DNA of 64,000 bases from Cyclina sinensis (taxonomy: Eukaryota > Mollusca > Bivalvia > Venerida > Veneridae): positions 27,692,304-27,756,303 of the forward strand of contig JAAONU010000004.1 in NCBI GenBank assembly GCA_012932295.1. Direction: 5' to 3'. The notes beneath the pieces are model-generated. The model was given only the letters and a program-made list of their open reading frames with translations, was not told where the DNA came from and did not search any database. Below are positions 36,880 to 48,779 of this stretch, one piece after another. Positions within the stretch are counted from its first letter, which is position 1, and each line of letters begins with the position of its first letter. The position numbers were made by a program, and so were the translations under genes.

Positions 36880-37480
36880 ACGTGAAAAAGGGGCATACTC
36901 TAGAAACTCTAATCACTTAGTAATGTCCCTTGTGGTACAGATGTGCCTTGTTCCCAGTAGCAAGTATGCCCTCCTCAGTAGCAAGTATGCCAAAAATGAG
37001 AACAATATTTTTGATGGTTCTCTTTCCACTTAACATTCCACTTAATAACCAATTTTGACAAAAATTCTAAGTTAAAAAGCGGCTTAACTCCAAAAATATA
37101 TTTCAAAATAATGCCTATTGTCTTACAACTGCACCTTTTCATATAAGCAAGTATTTCAAGTCTTGTGGTGATACCTTTAAGTGTTTCAGTAACGGGCTAC
37201 ATCAAAGTTTTTGCACGACAACGAAGACGACCTAGAGATCATAATAGCTCAAGTTTTTCTTCGAAACAGATAAACTAAAAATAGGGGAAATACCATGGTG
37301 GTCTCTATTAAATTGAAATACTCTACAATGTTATTGCTTATATCCAAGTCAAGAGCAACACAGAAATCAAATATATTTTTATGTAAGTAAACTGTCCATA
37401 AAAAGTAACAAAATCATGTGAGCAAAAAATTAAGATGTGAAAACAGTAGATAAAGAACCTGAAATGTATAAAAAAAATTC
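36880..37480 (+). repeat. Dispersed repeat, copy 1
   Basis: About 600 bp that recurs in the same orientation at 58165-58865. Shared phrases include 'cagtagcaagtatgcc', 'cagtaacgggctacatcaaa', 'gcacgacaacgaagacgacc', 'agtttttcttcgaaacagat' and 'acacagaaatcaaatatatt'. The two differ by many substitutions and small indels. No coding frame is conserved. Confidence 0.85.
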
Positions 37481-37656
37481 TTTATGACCAAGATATTTGG
37501 AGATCAGTGCTTATCAATAATCAACTGAATGTGTTTCAAGAAAAGCATTAAAATATATGCATTATTATATACATTATGATCAAGTAAAAGGTCATCAAAA
37601 AGTAAGGATTGGAACGAATAATGATATCAATAATCGAATATTTGATTTGCCATATT

Positions 37657-38300
37657 CACGGTGCATATCCATATCGGTACTCTCTTTACGAAATTTATTA
37701 AAACGGTACCCTCTTCGCTCATGCACGGGTCATTCTTTGCTGAAAATATAGTGGCGATGGACCAGAGTCAGGAAAATATACACTCTACTGCAAACGAAGT
37801 TTACCGCGGAACACTAGAATGTTTTAGCTGTGTCTCTGTTTGTTATGTGTCTTGTTTTCAGTTACTGCAACTCCAAAATAAGCGACAAAAATCGAGATGT
37901 CTTGTCTCGAATTACGGACAAAACGGACAGGTGGTCCGTTTCGTCTCACATTATGGTCCGTTTTGTCTCAAAAAATGGTCCGTTTAGTCCGGTCCGTTTT
38001 GTCCATGGTCCGTTTTGTCCGTCAGGCCTTGTCTCGACCCGCGCCTCGACATGTTCTCTTGGCTTGTATGAACCAGTGGTTTGATTATGTACACACCATA
38101 CATATTACATGTATTCATTTATATATTATTTTCAAACAGATGGCAATAAATAGTCTGAAATATGCGTAAAATTCATATAAACGCCCTACTTTCGGTTTTG
38201 CAGCGACACGGGTTACCTCTTTGCTGTTGATATTTTATGTCACAGGTATCCTCTCTCATTTTGTTTTTCTTTCTTGCACGGGTACCCTCTTAGCACCGTG
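37657..38300 (+). mobile_element. Terminal-inverted-repeat element, left copy
   Basis: A 644-bp unit starting CACGGTGC and ending GCACCGTG (perfect 8-bp inverted ends), with 'cggtac.ctctttacg' and 'gggtaccctctta' next to the ends. The same sequence recurs in opposite orientation at 39970-40485. It lacks a transposase frame and is therefore non-autonomous. It contains a nested 117-bp insertion (37911-38027). Confidence 0.85.
37911..38027 (+). mobile_element. 117-bp MITE nested in the left element, 10-bp target-site duplication
   Basis: The direct repeat CTTGTCTCGA flanks the insertion (37901-37910 and 38028-38037), while the right copy of the host element has that sequence once: an empty site. 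The ends are inverted (ACGGACAAAACGGAC / GTCCGTTTTGTCCGT). The interior is repeated TGGTCCGTTT.GTC. A 10-bp duplication is in the range of Mutator-type transposition (9-11 bp); that class assignment is inference. Confidence 0.88.
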
Positions 38301-39130
38301 ATTGCGATTTATCTGTAATAACACGTAATGCAGTAGTCAAATTCGAAATAAAAAAAATAATAATAAAATAAAATAAAAATTAATAAAAATATTACTGTCT
38401 AGTATTATTTCTGACTGAAAATCTATGTATAGCATAGTGCTTTACGTCTCCGATGTTAAGTCCTGTAACTCGAATTTGTATGCAGTCATTGTTTCAATAA
38501 GCAAATTAAGATTTTCTGACTGTTCATCAAATACTGTTTAATCCAAGAAATAATATGTATAAAACAAAGTTATGGCACCGTAAAACATTTCATTTCTTTT
38601 CAGATCTAGAAAACGTACGTAAACGGTTTTGAATATTATGGCTGCATCACCCAAAAAACGCTGACTCTTCTGCTATTGTTTTTAAATTTGCAATATTCAA
38701 CAGAAACAAGTTAGGGATAATTTATTCCTTATACGGGCTACCGGGCGTAATTAAAAGTTTCCTAGATTGATGACACTATGCCTCACTATGTAAGTCAAAC
38801 GTACAAAAACTACCTTAAATGCTCTTAATGTAGCGGCTGTTTTTATTCAGTAATTCAGTCTTTGTAAATAAAGCAGCACATGTATGTAATAGAGGTTATA
38901 ATGGCGAGTCTGTACTGGGTGCGTGCAAATTAAATTAATGTTATTTAATAACATAATTAAGCTAAATAAATACGTATAAATGTGTGATTCATTTAGGTAT
39001 ACCATTTTCAAAACAAAACACCTCTTCTTAAGTGTCTATATGCCGCTCGTGTATGTATGATGAACTCGTCTATCTGAAACTAAAGAAGACACAATATAGT
39101 ATTTTCCCGGAAACTGAGGTACTCATAAGT

Positions 39131-39395
39131 GGTAACGCGCTGGACTGGTATACCAGGGGTCCCGAGTTCCTCCACTAACATTATTAATGTCTTTCAGATG
39201 AGACGTTAAACCGAGGTCCCATGTATCAGTGCTATACACTGAGCATGCAAAAGAACCAGGGGTGTCTCTGGAATGGGATGCTTTCTGTATCTTGCACTAC
39301 CCCCACAACATAAAGTAACTAATTTCTTCAGGGGGCGTCGGTCAGATGGGCAACCGGTACCGACAATAAATAAGCTCAAATAGATAGATAAGGTG
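39131..39395 (+). mobile_element. tRNA-derived SINE, family 1
   Basis: Head 'ggtaacgcgctggactggta', then body 'atgagacgttaaaccgaggt', 'gtgctatacactgagcatgc', 'gtgtctctggaatgggatgc', 'tttctgtatcttgcacta' and a tail of 'gatagata'. It matches 24220, 51681 and 60781. I could not define a target-site duplication. Confidence 0.85.
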
Positions 39396-39554
39396 CTCAG
39401 TGTGAGCGTTACGAGTTAAGGGGGAAGAAGCAGTAGTACAACATAGCATTACAAGCAAACAGCTGGTATTGATTGACAACATGTACAATGCAATGAAACG
39501 ATACTACGATATTGATGTCGTGATTATTGATATTATAGATTAATGTAATTCATG

Positions 39555-39720
39555 TAAAGACGTTATTACACAGCTAGAATACGAACGTCCGTGGTTCTAC
39601 CCAGGTGCTCCCCGTCCCGACGGGCATATGGGATCTTCCTGCACCATTGAAAATGAAGTCACCATACGACCTTAATATGTGTCGGCGTGATGTTAAAGAA
39701 ACAAAAGAACAAGTTCGAAC
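39555..39720 (+). mobile_element. SINE-like fragment with 'tgtcggcgtgatgttaaa' 3' end
   Basis: Sequence running 'gtggttctacccaggtgctc', 'gggatcttcctgcaccattg', 'gtcaccatacgaccttaata', 'tgtcggcgtgatgttaaaga' then A-rich. The tail 'gt.atgttaaa..aa' parallels the 'gacgttaaac' and 'ggcgttaaacccc' motifs of the other SINEs here. Head not recognised. Confidence 0.5.
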
Positions 39721-39969
39721 GATTTTTAAACAATTAATTTTCAGTTTTACTTTGGCAATAGTAAATACGAACGGTCGGAAAATCGCCATTGCTTATTGCG
39801 ACAATAATGACTTCGTACTGACTACATGCAAACTGAGTCAAATGACTTACATGTAAGAAAGGAAACGTAAAGCATTATATATCGATATAACGCGTTTTCT
39901 TGAATCGTATTGAATTAATAACCTCGAATTCGACTACTGCATTAAGTTTTATTACAGATATATCGCAAC

Positions 39970-40485
39970 CACGGTGCTAAGAGGGTACCCGTGCCGGAAA
40001 GAAAAAAAAATGAGAGAGGATACCTGTGACATAAAATATCAACAGCAAAGAGGTAACCCGTGTCGCTGCAAAACCGAAAGTAGGGCGTTTATATGAATTT
40101 TACGTATATTTCAGACTATTTATTGCCATTTGTTTGAAAATTAAAATATAAATGAATACATGTAATATGTATGGTGTGTACATAATCACACCACTGGTTC
40201 ATACAAGCCAAGAGAACATGTCGAGGCGCGGGTCGAGACAAGACATCTCGATTTGTGTCGCTTATTTTGGAGTTGCAGTAATTGAAAACAAGACACATAA
40301 CAAACAGAAACACAGCTAAAACATTCTAGTGTTCCGTGGTAAACTTCGTTTGCAGATGACATACCTTCTTTCGTCAGTAGAGTGTATATTTTCCTGACTC
40401 TGGTCCATCGCCGCTATATTTTCAGCAAAGAATGACCCGTGCATTAAATTTCGTAAAGAGGGTACCGATATGGATATGCACCGCG
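39970..40485 (-). mobile_element. Terminal-inverted-repeat element, right copy (opposite orientation)
   Basis: 516 bp, reverse complement of 37657-38300 without the nested 117-bp insertion. It begins CACGGTGC; its other end reads GCACCGCG, one base off the perfect inverted end. Divergence from the left copy is low by eye (scattered substitutions and small indels). Confidence 0.85.
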
Positions 40486-40744
40486 GATTCTATGGGTGCT
40501 TAAGCAAACTACTTACGATCAAGACGGCATGACTACGAACTTCACTCCAAGATGCAGATGTATAAACAAAACTTTATCTTGTTTGTTTCTTGTTACCTTT
40601 TTTTCTTACATGCTTGTTTTCTGTCATCAAGCGACTGACTCACAGAATTTAGCTGATTTTTTTCTTTAAAATGTCGGGGAAGTAAATATACTGTAGAAAA
40701 AACATATCAGTATGCTTTTCTATACACCAGGAAAACTGAGAAGA

Positions 40745-40835
40745 AAAGTTTTGATTTTACCAGGATTCGAATTTCGAACCCAGGCTTTTTCGGTCAGTAA
40801 AATAAAGAGCGATGACCTACACCACTGAGCCACAG
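40745..40835 (-). pseudogene. tRNA-like sequence (tRNA pseudogene or SINE head)
   Basis: On the minus strand it reads 'ctgtggctcagtggtgtagg' (A-box-like) and later 'gggttcgaaattcgaatcc' (B-box-like). Acceptor-stem pairing is poor and the spacing is irregular, so a working tRNA is unlikely. Confidence 0.4.
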
Positions 40836-41374
40836 AGAATAGTTGTTAAGTGTTGTCAAAATTAATGATATAACTAAAGTACCTACCCCGTGGCTAACGT
40901 GGTAATTTTTTTACCGATAAAAGTGTGTAAAACTTTGTATTTTTATGCTTTTCTGTGACAAAAAATAAGTCAGTAACTTAGTTTAGATATGTTCTTCACA
41001 ATTTTAGCTAGATTATTTAGATGGATAAACATTTTCTTTCTTTTTTTCATCGTCGGTCCATCTGTGAGTCAGTCGTTTTAACGTCCTGAATAATTCATTC
41101 TTATAGTAATAATAATCTATGAGTATAACATTATATTGATGAGCGAACAAAAAAAGACAAAAGAAGAAAACCATTGATGCACAGCATCAAGTCGGTGCAG
41201 ATGATTTTGAAGACATGAACGTTTCGGATACATGTAATTTTACAATCCTGCGAGTGCAGTTCGCACTAATGCCACCTCGCTCATAATAGTTTGTGCTGAA
41301 CAAACGCTCTTACTACTGACCTTAAGAATCGGTTCCCTGACGCGTTTGTCAGAAGTTGTATCTATAAATTTCAG

Positions 41375-41452
41375 GTCGTTTCGCTACCTCTACATGTTCG
41401 CACTAGTCGTTTCGCTACCTCTGCATGTTCGCACTAGTCGTTTCGCTACTTA
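41375..41452 (+). repeat. 31-bp direct repeat, 2.5 copies
   Basis: Units start 'gtcgtttcgctac' at 41375, 41406 and 41437 and contain 'ctacatgttcgcacta' or a one-base variant. The near identity suggests recent expansion. Confidence 0.9.
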
Positions 41453-43463
41453 GTAGAAGATCGATTCACCGCCAAAACGTAGTCGATATCCGAATTTCTT
41501 TAGATGATATAACTGCAACTGATGTTTCTTAATACAAGGTTAATTTTAAACTTGGTTAAATTTCAATTTTATGTTTTCAGTGAAAGGACATAATGGTAAT
41601 AAAAAAAATAATCGTCAAAAACGACTAGTTCACACATTTTGCGACAACTTAACGATGACAATATCAAATATACTCTTGAGCGCCGACTAATAAATGAATC
41701 ATTTAATTAGTTTTATACCATGGCCAGCTGAATGTTAATGCTCACATGTACATCAAAAATTAACATTACGCTGATATAAATACTCTTTTGATTCCAAACA
41801 GAGGGATGATTACGAAAGCAAAATGTGTGCCTCGGCATGAACGTTCGCCTCCTATCCAGGAAAAAGTTTTTTTCAGGGCTTTAAACACTTTGATTAGAAA
41901 CGCCAATAGTCTTAAGTACTGCCAATGAACATAAGCATCGAGAAACACGTCCGTTTTAACATCGGTTAGTTTATTGAGATTACTGCGTACATCGGTGTTT
42001 CCACATATACACCAGGTCTATTTTAAAGACCCTGTATACCTAGACGAGACAGGGATCATAAATTTGTATAAAAAAGGCACGCAAAAATTATATCATTGAC
42101 ATTTCACAGTTTTAGAAACAATATCATTTTGTTTTACTTCAGTTTTGCTTTTACTTGCAATTAACCAAATACCATTTCGCTTAGGACATAACCCGATTTA
42201 ACAGAGTATAAATAAGATAGACCAGTCTATGACAATGATTGACAGAGTTCAACAAAAGTTTAGATTTAAGTATAGACAGGGATGCGTTGAAAAAGGTAGC
42301 CATCTGTTAAAAACACACAAAAAATGAAGAAAAACATCATCAACAACAAATATGTTAATGAAGGTAGTTCAAAAGCTCTTCAGAGCTTATGTTATACTCT
42401 TGTTATCTTGCCGACTAAAGGAAATCTGGTTTTAACTTTTTCATCCGAATTCACGAATTAACCATGCAGAGGCGTCTGTGTGCACAACAATCTGAATAAT
42501 AGACAAATGATAAAACGGACGGTCTGTGATGCTTGACTCTAATTTAATACGGTACTAAAGTCTAAAATGTATACATTATATCAATAAATCGAAAGTCTAG
42601 TGAACAAAGAAATGAATGAAGGAAAGAATGATAAACGAACGGATATAATAGCGAGCGAACGAACGAACGAATAAATTTTGTATTACGACCAGTTCATTTT
42701 ACATGTTATAGTTATTCCAGCAGGCTTTAAATTAACACTCTGAAGACTCCCGATTTCGGAAAAGGCGTATGAAAAATGACACCCAGACTTTCCACGCTTC
42801 ACAAGCGCTTTGGTTTGTTCTACTTATTCAAGGGCAACATGATGTACTGATAGCCTGTAACTATTTAAGTTTACACGACCAAAATTAACAGTTTCCTCGC
42901 GTTATGCACATGTATTTCCGGTATTACATGGATCAAAATCTCGCTGTAGGAGAAGATAATGACACATACAAAAAGTTATATACATCTCGACTCGCATACA
43001 ATATTAGTTGGCCACATGGCTAGTATACCCGGAATAACATTGTGTGTTTCATAGAGGATTTAAAATAGTAAAATAATCAATGACAGAACTACCATAGAAA
43101 GCGGCATAATCAAAAACAAAATAATTCTTGAAGTCTTGTGTACTAGGTTTTCTATTGTCTTAAATAAACGTATAATCGCTTCGGCATCATTTGTTGATAT
43201 CCAAAAGCATGACAAAAACGACAACAACAACAACAAAAAAAAAACAACAAAAAACCCCAAAAACAAAGAAAACCAGCAAAATAAACCCGCAAATCTCCAA
43301 GCATTTAGATAATTTAAATATTTTTTTCCCCTCATATACAAAATTTTCCGTTATCGTCTCTGAAAAGAAATTTGAAGATAAACTTAAATACCAATGAAAC
43401 AAAGTCATTTGTAAGTAATCAAATAAAACGGTTTGTTATAAAAATTTAAACTTATCTCAACTA

Positions 43464-43484
43464 CCCCCCCCCCCCCCCCCCCCC
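43464..43484 (+). repeat. Poly-C tract (21 nt)
   Basis: An uninterrupted C run, potentially length-polymorphic. A nearby A/CAA-rich tract (43215-43270) adds to the low complexity. Confidence 0.9.
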
Positions 43485-45277
43485 GCCATGTTCTTTTGAC
43501 ATTCACAAAGTCTTTTCGGACGTTTTAACTAATTAAATTAAAAAATGTCAGCCAAGAAAGTGGTCCGAATCAGCCAGGGAGAGTCCGAATAAGCCTGGTC
43601 CGAATCAGCTGAGGTCCAAATCAGCCGGTATTCCTAGGTAGCACATACCAGTTTTTCAGCCACACATTCGAACTGGCCATGTAGAAATTATTAATGAGAG
43701 GGTATGATGCATGAACATGTGTATTGCTGAAGTCTAAATTAATTAATACATGAAAATATGGGTATTCAGAGTGGTCAGGATGAGGTTCTCTTAGTTTTTT
43801 CCCTATTGAACAGTATTGAAATGCACTCAGTGTGAAGTAGGAGCTTGAAATTCGAAACTGATGAAAGCAGGTTATGTCAGTGGTTTCGGCTGCAGAAGTT
43901 CAATAGGATGCCGTCTGAGCTGATACCGAAAAAAGTGTAGCGTTGAAAGGTATCTAGCACTAGCTGATTTAGGTGTGCCATAACAGACGAACAATTAGCA
44001 TGTAATGTTATGACTGTACCATGTTCCTTTGAATATCAGGCGACTTGTCTGTTTCATAGAATTTGCCTCGGCCAGGGGTCGAAAAGTGGGGCTTGGGAGT
44101 AGTTTCTTTCTTGTAGCTGATTTTTTAAGAGAAGTGTTTCATCTGAAATTTGAGTTTTTGTTGTAGATTGTCTTCAGTCCTATAAGAATAGCTGTACTTT
44201 TCTTTTCAGGTTGTTGTATTGGGATTGTCAGTGAGGCGCAAACAGTTTGAGTGGTCATCAGACACTAAATTTCAGTGTGAAACTGGTATCTGCCACCATA
44301 TTTTGTATGGCCCATATTCCTATTCAAACTTGTAGCGAAGCAAAGGGGGAACACTGCGTATGACTTTCCTATTGACAACTGTTCGTACAGGAAGTCCATT
44401 ATTGTACCTATACATAAACTATGTAAAGTTATCTTCATATTGTTTAACCAAGCGATAAGTGTAAGTACATGTACAAAGTACAGTATTTCTATTCTTTTTT
44501 CTATCAAGATTAAAACGAGATTTTGAGCAGATGATTAAGTAAAAGGGATAAAGATGTAGACTTTTTACACATAGGATTTTGCAGTGTGCCACAAATATGT
44601 AGACATACATTCATGTTTATTGTGTATTTGCTGTTATCTGGAATATTTCTGTTGTGTACAAAAGTAAGTGATATTCTTCCTGATTGAAAACGCACGTTCT
44701 TCCCACTCCATTGTGTCATAAATATATCGGTATTGTAAGACCTAGTATTCCTGCTTACTGTCAGTATATTGTTATCTGGAGTATTTCCCTTGTAGTGCAT
44801 ATAAAAGTAACAGTATATTGTCACTTTCAAATCAGAAAAAGATCGACGTGTTGTCAAAGATCAGTTTTAAAATTTGAAATTACAAATACATGTATATACT
44901 AAAGCGAAAATTAATCTGACAGTTCTCAGAAAAATGTCAGCTTAATTTCAAAGTAAAGTTTGGATTAAGATAGTCGACATTTTAGCCACTATAATTTACT
45001 ATTTTCTAAATTTAAGATGGGGTGATCAGATGATATCGTTAACCTGTGTACATGATTGTCGGCGGTGTAATGGTAAAATATACAATAGATCAATGAAGAC
45101 TTTAATCGAAACGAAAACATTTGCAGAAGGTCGGCTTCCTCCAGTGATACTGATTAAAATGTCATATACTGTACATAAAAGTGTTATTGCCTCTTACCAA
45201 GTGTAACATTTGCATGTTTAAAAAAACGTCGTTTGTACGTGCCCTATTAACGCCAGTTATATAAATTCGCCTTTTTT

Positions 45278-45594
45278 ACGGACGCGAAGCTGGCCTGGCC
45301 AGCTCAGTCGGTAGAGCATCGGAGTGTCAATCTTGGCGTTCCCAGTTCAATCCCCATTAGTGCCGGCAAACTTTCTCCGTGATAATTGATTTCAAACAAT
45401 GCGTCTATAGGTCATTTGTCCCTCAACTCTGAAGCAAGTGAGGAAGTAGTCAGTCACATGCGGAGAAATTGGTTAGTAAACTGGTTGGATACCCAGGAAC
45501 ACTGGGTAGGTGGACTGACCGCCAGGATATGACCTTAGCTGTTAAAACTGGCGTTAAACCCCAATAAACCCAAACCAATTAAACGGACGCGAAG
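45278..45594 (+). mobile_element. tRNA-derived SINE, family 2, with 12-bp target-site duplication
   Basis: The insert is 45290-45582, flanked by ACGGACGCGAAG on both sides (45278-45289, 45583-45594). The head has 'ccagctcagtcggtagagca' (A box) and 'cagttcaatcccc' (B box). The body 'atgcggagaaattggttagt' and 'gatacccaggaacac' matches 26307-26602. The tail ends 'ccaataaacccaaaccaatt'. Confidence 0.93.
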
Positions 45595-45860
45595 GTACGC
45601 TACGTCCAAATAAGCGTCCGAACTGATCGTATATGAGAGAAATTTTGAAATGACTAGCTTATAACCCGCTCTACGTCAATACCTGCCTTGTCATGATGAA
45701 CGTGTTGGGCTGGATAGTATCTGTCGTGTATATCATTACAACAGTCGACATCAGAACATATGTATGGAGCGCCAAAGCTGTCTTCCTAATATTTTTCTTA
45801 ACTTTTTTGTGTAGTCAGCTGAGTTTGTTATTTTGTGAAGTGGGATTGTTACATAGTACA

Positions 45861-46430
45861 GTAGTTTCGACATTTGGTGAAGTGCAATTGATATATATCG
45901 TGATGTGGATTCCAGTTGTCGTGAAATGCTTTAATTACTTTATGATGTGATTGTATAATTTCGTAAAATGTAATTGTTATAGCGTCTAGTAGTTTCAGCA
46001 AATGGAGAAGTGCAGTTGCCTAGTCGGTGATGTAGGTTTCAAATGTCGTGATGTGCTGTACTTACTTCGTGATGTGATTTTATTGTTTTGTAGAGTGAAA
46101 TTGTTATCGTCGAGTAGTTTCGACAGATGATGATGTGATATAGATAAGTCGTGCTGTGGATTTCAAATGTTGTGAAGTCCTTTAAATACTTCGTGATGTC
46201 ATTTTTTTTATATAGTGAAGCGGAATTGTGATATTGTCTAAAAGTACCAACAGATGGTGAAGAGCAATAGATATATCGTGATGTGAATTTCTTATGTAGT
46301 GTGCATTTATATTGTTTACTCGATATTCTGTGGTGTATTTTCCAAATTACGTTTCGTGCAATTTCAGTGTAATAACATCTTTGATCAAGTAAATTCTTAG
46401 TCTGACAAAAATTCAACAATATATGATCAA
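45861..46430 (+). repeat. ~125-bp tandem array, left arm of an inverted array
   Basis: Units start with 'gtagtttc' at 45861, 45989 and 46114 and contain 'gaagtgca', 'gtgatgtgg.tt', 'cttcgtgatgtgattt' and 'gtgaaattgttat'. From about 46490 the same motifs appear as reverse complements. Open frames inside the array are by-products of the repeat. Confidence 0.85.
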
Positions 46431-46489
46431 TTTTCTTTTAAGAAACCTAAACCAGGCAAAACGAAAGTGTCTCCATTGTAAACGTTGGT

Positions 46490-47530
46490 ATGAACATTTT
46501 CCGTACTACAAATTAGTCCTACTACACGACATTTAAAATTGACATCAAGGCATGTCATTTGCATATCACTATCTGTCAAAACTGCTAGACGATATAACAA
46601 TTCCAATTCATGAAATGATAAAATCACATCACGAAGTAAATAAAGCACTTCATGACATTTGTAAACCACATTACGAAATGTCAGTTGCATACCATCATCA
46701 GTTAGAACTAATAGACGATATAACATTTCCACTTTACAAAATAATAAAATCACATCACGAATTAAATAAAGCACTTCACGACATTTAAAATCTACAGCAA
46801 GACTTGTCATCTGCACTTCACCATCTATCAAAAGTCTAGACGATATAAAAATTTCACTGCACAAAATTATGAATTGACAATACGAAGTAAGTAAAGCACG
46901 TCAGGATATTTGAAATCCACATCACGACTTTTCAAACTCACATCATCATTTTTGGAACTGCTAGACAATATGACAATTCCTCCAAACGTCATACAAAGAT
47001 CCAATAACAAATTAATTAAAGCTTAACACGACATCTGAAATCAACATCTCGCCTGGTCAAATTCACGTCACCTTCTGTCAAAACTACTAGACAACAACTA
47101 TATAACAATTTCACTTCACGAAGTAATTAAGTCACATCACGAAGTAACTACATGTTCAACATTTCACGACATTTGAAATCCACAGCACTACTGGTGAACC
47201 GCACATTACCATCTGTCAAAACTACTAGACGATACAACAGCACTTCATGCACTGATAAAATCACATCAAGAAGTAATTAAACAGCACTTCACGACCTTTG
47301 TAATCCTCAGCACGACTGGTCAACCTCACTGCTAGACGATATAACATTTCCATTGTACGAAATTATAAAATCACATCACGAAGTAAGTATATGTAACGTA
47401 TCATTCACTTCACAACATTTGAAATTCACACAACGGCATTTTCATTGCACTTCACTATCTGTTTGAAGTACTAAACGATTTAACAATTAAACTTCACGAA
47501 ATTTGAAGGGCACATCACAAACGCAGATGA
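46490..47530 (-). repeat. ~123-bp tandem array, right arm of an inverted array
   Basis: Units contain 'agacgatataac' (46588, 46713, 46835 and on), 'aaatcacatcacgaagtaa', 'gcacttcacgacattt' and 'actatctgtcaaaactgc'. These are reverse complements of the left arm. About eight to nine units, increasingly diverged to the right. Confidence 0.85.
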
Positions 47531-47689
47531 CTACATAGGAAATTAAGATCTATACTTCGAAGGTCGCTTTGGCGTCCCATACATATGCCTTTATCGTCTT
47601 TAGGAGAAGCTTTTAATCTGGGTTACATCTGGAAAATGATGATTAACCTGATAAAATTAAAACGTTAAACAGTCTGCATTTCATTCAAA

Positions 47690-48670
47690 GTTGAATGGGA
47701 ACAGTGTTACTTAAGTGAGTCATTTATGTCAAAAACAAAGTGTCATCTTGTCTACGAATCATGTGAACTTGTCTTAAACCGTGAAGTATGCTATCTTGTC
47801 GCGTCATCTTATATATGAATCAGGTGAACTTGTCTATCAACCGTGTTTTTATGTTAAACACTTATGCTATTATGTCAAACATGGTATTATCTTGTCCATA
47901 TAGTGTCATATTAGGTGAAACAGCTATGTTAATATGTCAAAACGATGTGTCATCTTATCTACGAATATGATGAACTTTTGTATGTAACGTATCATTTTCT
48001 CAAATGCATATGTTGTTTTGTCAAAATGTTTTTTTATCGAGATATTGTCTTATTATGTCAAACAGCTAGGTTACCCAGTCAAAACTACGTGCTATCTTGT
48101 CTACGAACCATGTGAACTTGTCCGTAGACTGTGTTAATATCAAATGGCTATTTTGTTTTATTAAAATATAATGTAATTTTGTCAATGTGTTAGTATGATA
48201 GATAGATAGATAGATAGATTTATTTCGGCAAAGGATGCATATACATAGTTAACATATTACATAACATAGGATAAAATAATGATGCTTATTTAATGCTATA
48301 TCATGCATAAGAGAACCATGCATGTCAAACAGCAATGTTATTATATCATCAAGACGCGCCGTCTTCTCTACTTATCATGCGAATTTGTCAATAGACGGTG
48401 GTATTATATCAAATGGCTATGCTGTTTTGTAAACACATGGTGTTAACAGAAAGTGTGTTTTTTCGTCGTTAATTGCGTTATTATGTTAAAAATACCTATT
48501 CGCCATGTGAACAAATCATGTGAACTTGTCTATTGTTTGTGTGTGTTATTATGTCAAATGTCCATTTTATTTTGTCAAATGTGGTGAACTACATTTATTT
48601 TGTCTACTTAGCGCCTTATTATGTCAAAACAAGTTTTGTTTTATATACGAATCATATGGACTCCATATTG
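47690..48670 (+). repeat. Tandem array with 'cttgtctacgaatcatgtga' units
   Basis: Irregular units carry 'tgtcatcttgtctacgaatc', 'atgtgaacttgtct', 'gttattatgtcaaa' and 'agctatgttattttgtc' with a period of roughly 130 bp. A (GATA)n tract with adjacent AT-rich DNA (about 48190-48300) interrupts it. No gene. Confidence 0.8.
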
Positions 48671-48779
48671 TTTCCAAATAAGCAGTTAAAGTAACGAATC
48701 CAGTTGTAGCGACAGATCACAAATGCGATAAATAAATCAAGATTTGAGTTTCACTAAGTGCCAGAGTCGATCACAAGTT

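Larger units (their letters stand above)
38301..39969. other. Spacer between opposed elements, contains SINE sequence
   Basis: About 1.67 kb without a gene. It holds an A-rich tract (38345-38395), a family-1 SINE (39131-39395) and a SINE-like 3' fragment (about 39555-39720). Confidence 0.7.
40486..45277. other. No gene seen; scattered simple repeats
   Basis: Contains a tRNA-like minus-strand fragment (40745-40835), 31-bp tandem units (41375-41452), a 21-C run (43464-43484), a short 'ggtccgaatcagcc' repeat (43560-43635), and CAA/AAC-rich low complexity at 43215-43270. Open frames are short and low complexity. Confidence 0.6.

Noticed and set aside
37830..38169. Overlapping open frames across the MITE-containing element
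   Set aside because: They arise from the repeated 'tggtccgttttgtc' motif and inverted repeat sequence.
43060..43408. Hydrophobic minus-strand frames (poly-Val/Phe)
   Set aside because: They are translations of the CAA/AAC-rich low-complexity tract.
45290..45370. Functional tRNA-Lys gene
   Set aside because: The tRNA-like part is the head of a SINE defined by a 12-bp target-site duplication; stem pairing is degraded.
46427..46864. 145-codon minus-strand frame with repeated protein motif
   Set aside because: The internal repeat follows the 123-bp satellite unit (41 codons), which keeps frames open by chance; no start context or homology.
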